DNA of 37,185 nucleotides from Clostridiaceae bacterium. Lineage in GTDB: Bacteria; Bacillota; Clostridia; Oscillospirales; Butyricicoccaceae. Under the pieces are notes generated by a model, which was not told the origin of the DNA, did no database searches, and saw only the letters and a list, made by a program, of their open reading frames with translations. The stretch is from assembly GCA_018383195.1 (NCBI GenBank), contig JAGZOP010000018.1:1-37185 (forward strand), written 5' to 3'. The position numbers were made by a program, and so were the translations under genes. Shown here in pieces: positions 33,288-37,185 of the stretch. Position 1 is the stretch's first letter. Each line of letters starts with the position of its first letter.

Positions 33288-34196
33288 TCAGATTTCGCCG
33301 CACTGAATTGCGGCAATCGCGTCTTCGATGGTGCGGTGTCCAAGAGGAACTGCGCCCATGGCTTCGGCACGTCGTCCGACCTCATATTTGTGCAGATCGA
33401 CATCGCCTTCGAGGCACTGGGTGGTGATGTAGACCTTGGTGCCGGACAAAATAAGCTTTTGCACGACCTTTTCCAGACGAACCGGTACGCCGCCTGCGCC
33501 GTATCCCTCCAAAATCACCTTGTTGTATTTGCGGAGGAAGTCGATGATAGAGGGGTCAAGGTCGGGAACCAGCTTCAAAACGACAAAGCTGGAATCCACA
33601 ATATCGACAAAGCGCGGCTCTCCGCCGAGCATGGGCGGGATATTGAGCAGCACCTTGCCGTCGTCGCGGATGGTGCCCGCAAGCGGGGCGTTGATCGAGC
33701 GGAATGCGTTCATTGCCTTTGAGTTTACCTTGACCACGTGGTTGCCGCGGATAATCTGTCCGTGCAGCACGGCGGCAACGCCGGTCCAGCCGGAGCAGGC
33801 AACGCGGAACGAATCGAGCATGTTGCGTTCTGCATCCGAACCCGGTTCGCCCATCGGCTTCTGTGCGCCGGTGATAATAACCGGCTTGTTGAAGTTGCGC
33901 AGCATATGGTACAGCAGCGCGGCGGTGTAGGCGAGGGAATCGGTGCCGTGCGCAATGACAAAGCCGTCATAGCGGTCATAGTTTTCCCAGATCATTGCCG
34001 CAAGTTCGCGGCGCTGGCTGGTGGTAATATCAGTTGAGTCTACGCTGAACGGGTTATCCACAAAAACACGGCAGATTTTGCGGATTTCGGGCAGGAATTC
34101 GAGCAGTTCCTCGCCGGTCAAAGAGGGGGCAAGACCGCGCCCGCTTTCCCGGCAGGCGATGGTGCCGCCGGTTGCAATTAAAAGGATATGTTTCAT
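33288..34196 (-). CDS. L-asparaginase
   Basis: A 302-residue amidohydrolase converting asparagine to aspartate and ammonia. The nucleophile loop is ATGGTIA with T12; the second active-site stretch is AHGTDSLAY (T85, D86). There is no signal peptide, so the cytosolic (AnsA-like) type is likely. The start follows AAGAAGG. It lies downstream of the alcohol dehydrogenase with a terminator between them, so the two are probably separate units. Confidence 0.94.
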   Translation of the reverse strand: MKHILLIATGGTIACRESGRGLAPSLTGEELLEFLPEIRKICRVFVDNPFSVDSTDITTSQRRELAAMIWENYDRYDGFVIAHGTDSLAYTAALLYHMLRNFNKPVIITGAQKPMGEPGSDAERNMLDSFRVACSGWTGVAAVLHGQIIRGNHVVKVNSKAMNAFRSINAPLAGTIRDDGKVLLNIPPMLGGEPRFVDIVDSSFVVLKLVPDLDPSIIDFLRKYNKVILEGYGAGGVPVRLEKVVQKLILSGTKVYITTQCLEGDVDLHKYEVGRRAEAMGAVPLGHRTIEDAIAAIQCGEI

Positions 34197-34240
34197 CTGG
34201 AAAGCCTTCTTTATTCTGTAATACGAATGGTTGCAAAATT

Positions 34241-34260
34241 GCCGCGCAAGGCTGCGCGGC
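34241..34260. terminator. Terminator after the alcohol dehydrogenase gene
   Basis: GCCGCGCA (34241-34248), loop AGGC, TGCGCGGC (34253-34260). On the minus strand it is followed by AATTTTGC; on the plus strand by TTTTTG. Confidence 0.75.
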
Positions 34261-34282
34261 TTTTTGCGGGGGAGATTTGGTT

Positions 34283-35440
34283 TTAGCGATAGCTGCGGGC
34301 GAGAATTCCGATGACGTCGTCGCGCGTCAGTTCACGGGCATCATAGCCGAACAGACCGCCCATATTTGCGCGGGCGTTGTCCGCATATTTGCCAAGATCG
34401 TGTTCATCAACCCCGTAATCGCTCATCTTGAGACTGTCAACCTTGCACGCAACCTGAAGCTCGCGCAGCGCTTCGACAAAGTCCTCGGGCTTTGCGGCGT
34501 CTTTTTTGCCGAGTGCACGTGCCATATCGATCATTTTTTCTGCACATGCTTCGGTGAACATTTTATAGTATTCGAGCGAAATCATAATCAGTCCTGCGCC
34601 GTGCGGAAGCTTGGGATGATATGCGGAAAGTGCATGCTCGATGGAGTGCTCAGAGGTGCACGAAGACATGCTTTCTACAAAACCGGAGAGTGTATTCGCA
34701 AGCGCGACATCTGCGCGTGCGTCCTTATCCGAGCCGTCTGCGACCGCCTTTGCAAGGCTTTTGCCGATCAGTTCGATGGATTTGAGGGAGAACATTTCGG
34801 AAATCGGGCTTGCAATGGTTGCGATATAGCCCTCGCAGGCGTGGAACAATGCGTCAAAGCCCTGATACGCAGTCAGATGCGGGGGAACGGTCATCATAAA
34901 GTCGGGATCGACAACCGAAATGGTCGGGAACGTCTTGTCGCCGCCACCGCCGATTTTTTCATCGCCGTTTGTGATAACGGTCCACGGATCGGCTTCGGTG
35001 CCTGTGCCGGCTGTCGTGGTGATTGCAACGATCGGCAGCGGGTCGTTCTGGATTTTCTGCCCCTTGCCGGTACCGCCAAAGACATAATCCCACCAGTCGC
35101 CGTCGTTGGTTGCCATGACTGCCGCGGCTTTGGCGGTATCGATGGACGAGCCGCCGCCAAGACCGACCATAAAGGAGCACCCCTCCTGACGTGCCAGTGC
35201 AGCGCAGGCGCGTACCCCTTCGATGGTGGGGTTGGGCTGGGCATCGGCATATACGATGGTTTCGTGACCGCCGGCTGCAAGCGCTTCTGCGACGCGGTCT
35301 ACATAACCGAGTTTACGAGTGGATGTACCGCCGGTGATGATAAGCCCCTTGCCTGCGGGAAGCTTGGCGCGGGATAATTTTTTAACGCTGCCCGCGCCGA
35401 AGAAGATGCGGGACGGCATATAGTAACTGAAATTTTTCAT
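34283..35440 (-). CDS. Iron-containing alcohol dehydrogenase
   Basis: A 385-residue group III (Fe-type) alcohol dehydrogenase oxidising alcohols or reducing aldehydes with NAD(P). The nucleotide-binding motif is GLGGGSSIDTAKA. Metal ligands sit in GFDALFHACEGY (Asp, His) and SEHSIEHALSAY...LPHGAGL (His, His). ATG 35440 follows AGGAGGTC; an upstream in-frame ATG is rejected. An extended -10 TGCTATAAT lies at about 35490-35498 on the minus strand. Substrate unknown; fermentative aldehyde reduction is typical. Confidence 0.95.
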   Translation of the reverse strand: MKNFSYYMPSRIFFGAGSVKKLSRAKLPAGKGLIITGGTSTRKLGYVDRVAEALAAGGHETIVYADAQPNPTIEGVRACAALARQEGCSFMVGLGGGSSIDTAKAAAVMATNDGDWWDYVFGGTGKGQKIQNDPLPIVAITTTAGTGTEADPWTVITNGDEKIGGGGDKTFPTISVVDPDFMMTVPPHLTAYQGFDALFHACEGYIATIASPISEMFSLKSIELIGKSLAKAVADGSDKDARADVALANTLSGFVESMSSCTSEHSIEHALSAYHPKLPHGAGLIMISLEYYKMFTEACAEKMIDMARALGKKDAAKPEDFVEALRELQVACKVDSLKMSDYGVDEHDLGKYADNARANMGGLFGYDARELTRDDVIGILARSYR

Positions 35441-35575
35441 AGTATAGACCTCCTGTGGGGGAGCAAATAAAATGCCCATATACACTTTTATTATAGCAGA
35501 ACCGGAAAATGATAAAAAGGGGGAAAGTGTAGAATTTTAAGCTGATTTTTGTACATATACAATACGCAGAAAGTG

Positions 35576-35604
35576 TTGACGGGACACCTGAAAGGTGGTA
35601 TCAT
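35576..35604 (+). promoter_or_regulatory. Promoter of the structured RNA
   Basis: TTGACG (35576-35581), a 17-nt spacer and TATCAT (35599-35604). The spacer contains a small inverted repeat CACCT/AGGTG (35585-35589, 35593-35597). Confidence 0.8.
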
Positions 35605-35610
35605 AAAACC

Positions 35611-36083
35611 ATCAAAAAGAACTACTGATAAAGTTTTATATAAAGTATAAGACGATTCTCAGGAATTCGGTTGAAAGGGGTGAGTCCAATGGTATCAGAA
35701 ACTTCACATTTTTCCGTCAGGGCTCGCAGCCTGACACCGCAGAACACCGTTAGCTGAAACGACAGCGGCATCCTCTTCCAGTGGCCGATGGGCATACCGA
35801 GGGGTATGAAGGGATGGTCGATTGCGCGGCTAAAAAATGATGATCGTTTGATCAAGGCCGGAATCGGCGGAACGGCTCAAGACGGAAAACATACAGGACG
35901 GGGATAGGAATCCCGCAAAGATTGAAAGTCCTGTGAATCCTGATTTGAATGAATTCTGAAGGTGCAATACAGCGGGAACCTCCTTTTTATAATTGCCTTC
36001 CGGATTCGTGTTCAGAGAGACTATGGAATAAAAATTAAATATCAAAGATGTTAAGGGCTTCGCGAACAGTACGCGAAGCCCTT
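35611..36083 (+). ncRNA. Highly structured non-coding RNA (possibly raiA-motif type)
   Basis: No protein gene fits this 470-nt region, but several helices are visible. A long-range helix pairs TCAGGAATTC (35660-35669) with GAATTCTGA (35951-35959). Local arms are GTCAGGGCT/AGCCTGAC (35716-35735), CATCC/GGATG (35769-35773, 35812-35816) around CATACC/GGTATG (35793-35808), TGATC/GATCA (35841-35854), GCCG/CGGC (35857-35868), and ACAGGAC/GTCCTGT (35893-35899, 35929-35935) around GGGAT/ATCCC (35901-35914). A near-consensus promoter precedes it. The end is either T5 at about 35984 or the hairpin at 36053-36083. The GGTTGAAAGGGGTGAGTCC region recalls, from memory only, Clostridia raiA-motif RNAs; this identity is tentative. 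Confidence 0.72.
36053..36083 (+). terminator. Terminator hairpin before the GIY-YIG/Nudix gene
   Basis: AAGGGCTTCGCG (36053-36064), a 7-nt loop, CGCGAAGCCCTT (36072-36083) and a short T-run (TTTG). A strong 12-bp stem. Confidence 0.75.
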
Positions 36084-36093
36084 TGTGCGTCTC

Positions 36094-36122
36094 TTGAGTT
36101 TCGCTTGTGGCTTTGCTATAAT
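36094..36122 (+). promoter_or_regulatory. Promoter of the GIY-YIG/Nudix gene
   Basis: TTGAGT (36094-36099), a 17-nt spacer and TATAAT (36117-36122) with a TG extension. Confidence 0.8.
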
Positions 36123-36148
36123 GGATGGCGCGAAAGAGGTGCGAATAG

Positions 36149-36973
36149 ATGAATTGTGTGTATATCCTCCGTTGTGCGGACGAAAGTTATTATACAGGAT
36201 GGACGAATGATCTGACTGCACGGCTTGCCGCGCATAATCGCGGGACGGCTGGGGCAAAATATACCCGGGCACGCCGCCCGGTTCAGCTCGTATATTGCGA
36301 GGTGCTGCCGGATAAAAGTGCTGCACTGAAACGCGAAGCAGAGATTAAAAAAATGTCGCGCGCCCAAAAGCAAAATCTGATTGAAAGCATACAGGCAGGA
36401 GAACGGCTGACGGTTTATGATGCGGATGAAATGGAAGCCGGGGTGCTGCCGCGTGCAGTGGTACACCGGTGCGGGATTCGGCATCACGTCTGCCATCTAT
36501 GGTTGGTACAGGAGCGGGCGGGTGTCTTGGGACATTGGCTGCAACAACGTGCGGAGGATCGCCCGCTTTACCCGGGAATGTATGACTTGGCGGCAACGGG
36601 TCATATTGACCCGGGAGAGGCTGCGCTGGAAGGCGCGTTACGGGAGGCGCGCGAGGAAATCGGAATTCATCTAACAAAAGAACAGGTGTTGTCGATTGGC
36701 ACTGCGGAGCAATGCTATGCCCGTCCGGACGGCGGCTTGGACAATGAATTGGTGCATGCGTTTGTGGCGCGGTTGGATGATACACCCCCATTTACAATCG
36801 GCAGTGAAGTGAAACGTATGATTTGGGTGCCGTTCCGTGAATTCATGAAAGCGGAGGACGGTGCGGAGCAGATTGAAGCTGGTGGGGAGCGGATTCCATG
36901 CAGTCAGATGTGCTGCCTGCATAAAGGGGAATGGGCGCTGTTTGAGCGGCATCTGCGAGAAAGAGAACTTTAA
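36149..36973 (+). CDS. GIY-YIG nuclease-like domain fused to a Nudix hydrolase
   Basis: A 274-residue two-domain protein. Residues 1-80 match the short UPF0213/YhbQ GIY-YIG family: VYILRC, YYTGWTNDLTARLAAHN, GAKYTRARRPVQLVY and KREAEIKKMS with the catalytic glutamate. Residues about 90-270 are a Nudix domain of the YfcD/IPP-isomerase-like type, with a perfect Nudix box from G151 to I173 (GHIDPGE, then REAREEIGI). The join is in frame without a stop. The RBS is GAGGTG. The nuclease part may act on branched or damaged DNA; the Nudix part would hydrolyse a nucleoside-diphosphate-X or prenyl diphosphate. The combined role is unknown. Confidence 0.9.
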   Translation: MNCVYILRCADESYYTGWTNDLTARLAAHNRGTAGAKYTRARRPVQLVYCEVLPDKSAALKREAEIKKMSRAQKQNLIESIQAGERLTVYDADEMEAGVLPRAVVHRCGIRHHVCHLWLVQERAGVLGHWLQQRAEDRPLYPGMYDLAATGHIDPGEAALEGALREAREEIGIHLTKEQVLSIGTAEQCYARPDGGLDNELVHAFVARLDDTPPFTIGSEVKRMIWVPFREFMKAEDGAEQIEAGGERIPCSQMCCLHKGEWALFERHLREREL

Positions 36974-37003
36974 AAAGAATTTCAGAAAAAATCAAAAAAC
37001 CTG

Positions 37004-37032
37004 TTGACAAGGGGCGGGAATTGTCGTATACT
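37004..37032 (+). promoter_or_regulatory. Tandem promoter P1, probably of an rRNA operon
   Basis: TTGACA (37004-37009), a 17-nt spacer and TATACT (37027-37032), followed by AATCAAGCTGT and GGGACGGCG. Confidence 0.75.
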
Positions 37033-37096
37033 AATCAAGCTGTCTCGTGAGGGACGGCGGTCACGAAAGAAAATCTTCTCACAAATAAAAAAGTTG

Positions 37097-37125
37097 TTGA
37101 CAAGAGGTTTTTCGTGTGATATACT
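37097..37125 (+). promoter_or_regulatory. Tandem promoter P2, probably of an rRNA operon
   Basis: TTGACA (37097-37102), a 17-nt spacer and TATACT (37120-37125), followed by AAATAAGCTGT and AGGACGGCG. It repeats P1 with a 93-bp period. Sequence to 37185 holds no gene. Confidence 0.75.
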
Positions 37126-37185
37126 AAATAAGCTGTTCAAAAGGACGGCGAACCCGCTCAAAAAGTTTTGAAAGAGCTTCAAAAA

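Noticed and set aside
34172..35377. A 401-codon open frame antisense to the alcohol dehydrogenase
   Set aside because: A shadow of a well-supported gene; its sequence is Cys/Gly-rich with no recognisable domain.
35691..35759. A 22-codon frame (MVSETSHF...) after AAAGGGG inside the structured RNA
   Set aside because: It crosses a strong helix (35716-35735) and the GGGG is better explained as part of the RNA fold; left as unlikely but worth a look in ribosome profiling.
1..37185. tRNA genes, CRISPR arrays, insertion sequences, phage genes
   Set aside because: I looked for cloverleaf-like sequence, regularly spaced repeats, transposase motifs and terminal inverted repeats and found none convincing.

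Overview
The window looks like chromosomal backbone of a moderately GC-rich Clostridia member, most likely Oscillospirales (Ruminococcaceae or Butyricicoccaceae-like). This is inferred from gene content and style: near-consensus Shine-Dalgarno sites, extended -10 promoters, S-layer-homology (SLH) domains, YesM/YesN-type two-component genes, a rimO-pgsA pair, yqhQ-prmC, recA-recX and an SLC5-type symporter. I see no insertion sequence, phage gene, CRISPR array or tRNA.

Layout. 176-9000 (+): a membrane-anchored sugar-type binding protein, a YesM-like histidine kinase and a YesN-like regulator, then an iron/phosphoglycerate-type solute-binding lipoprotein and a 1183-residue surface metallophosphoesterase with SLH repeats. 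No permease or ATPase accompanies the two binding proteins, so the cluster reads as a sensing module plus a surface enzyme. 9043-9447 (+): a 76-residue membrane protein behind one SOS-like box and one palindromic operator. 9454-11242 (-): tsaE-tsaB-upp. 11370-13248: a 64-residue orphan protein (+) and a SulP transporter (-). 13894-15406 (+): an AraC regulator and a 34-residue peptide gene with its own strong promoter, RBS and terminator. 15424-16950 (-): cardiolipin synthase. 17102-20239 (+): a cation antiporter, an M24 peptidase and a DegV/FakB protein.

20351-30268 is almost entirely on the minus strand. Read in transcription order it is: lipoprotein, OmpR-type regulator, sensor kinase, yqhQ, a structured intergenic RNA element bracketed by terminator hairpins, prmC, a LexA-box promoter, recA (with a terminator hairpin in its leader), recX, a small membrane protein, rimO and pgsA. 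PgsA carries an unexpected GGADGPT motif typical of sodium-pump decarboxylase beta subunits. 30764-33200 (+): a sodium/solute symporter and a DUF554 protein. 33288-35440 (-): asparaginase and an iron-type alcohol dehydrogenase. 35576-36083 (+): a promoter followed by a highly structured non-coding RNA. 36149-36973 (+): a GIY-YIG/Nudix fusion. The window ends in two tandem near-consensus promoters that probably drive a ribosomal RNA operon just beyond the edge.

The observations I rate highest are the structured RNA at about 35605-36083, the second structured RNA candidate at 25546-25752, the SOS-box small membrane protein, the 34-residue peptide, the PgsA insertion and the hairpin in the recA leader. 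All identities come from reading the sequence; no database or folding program was used.
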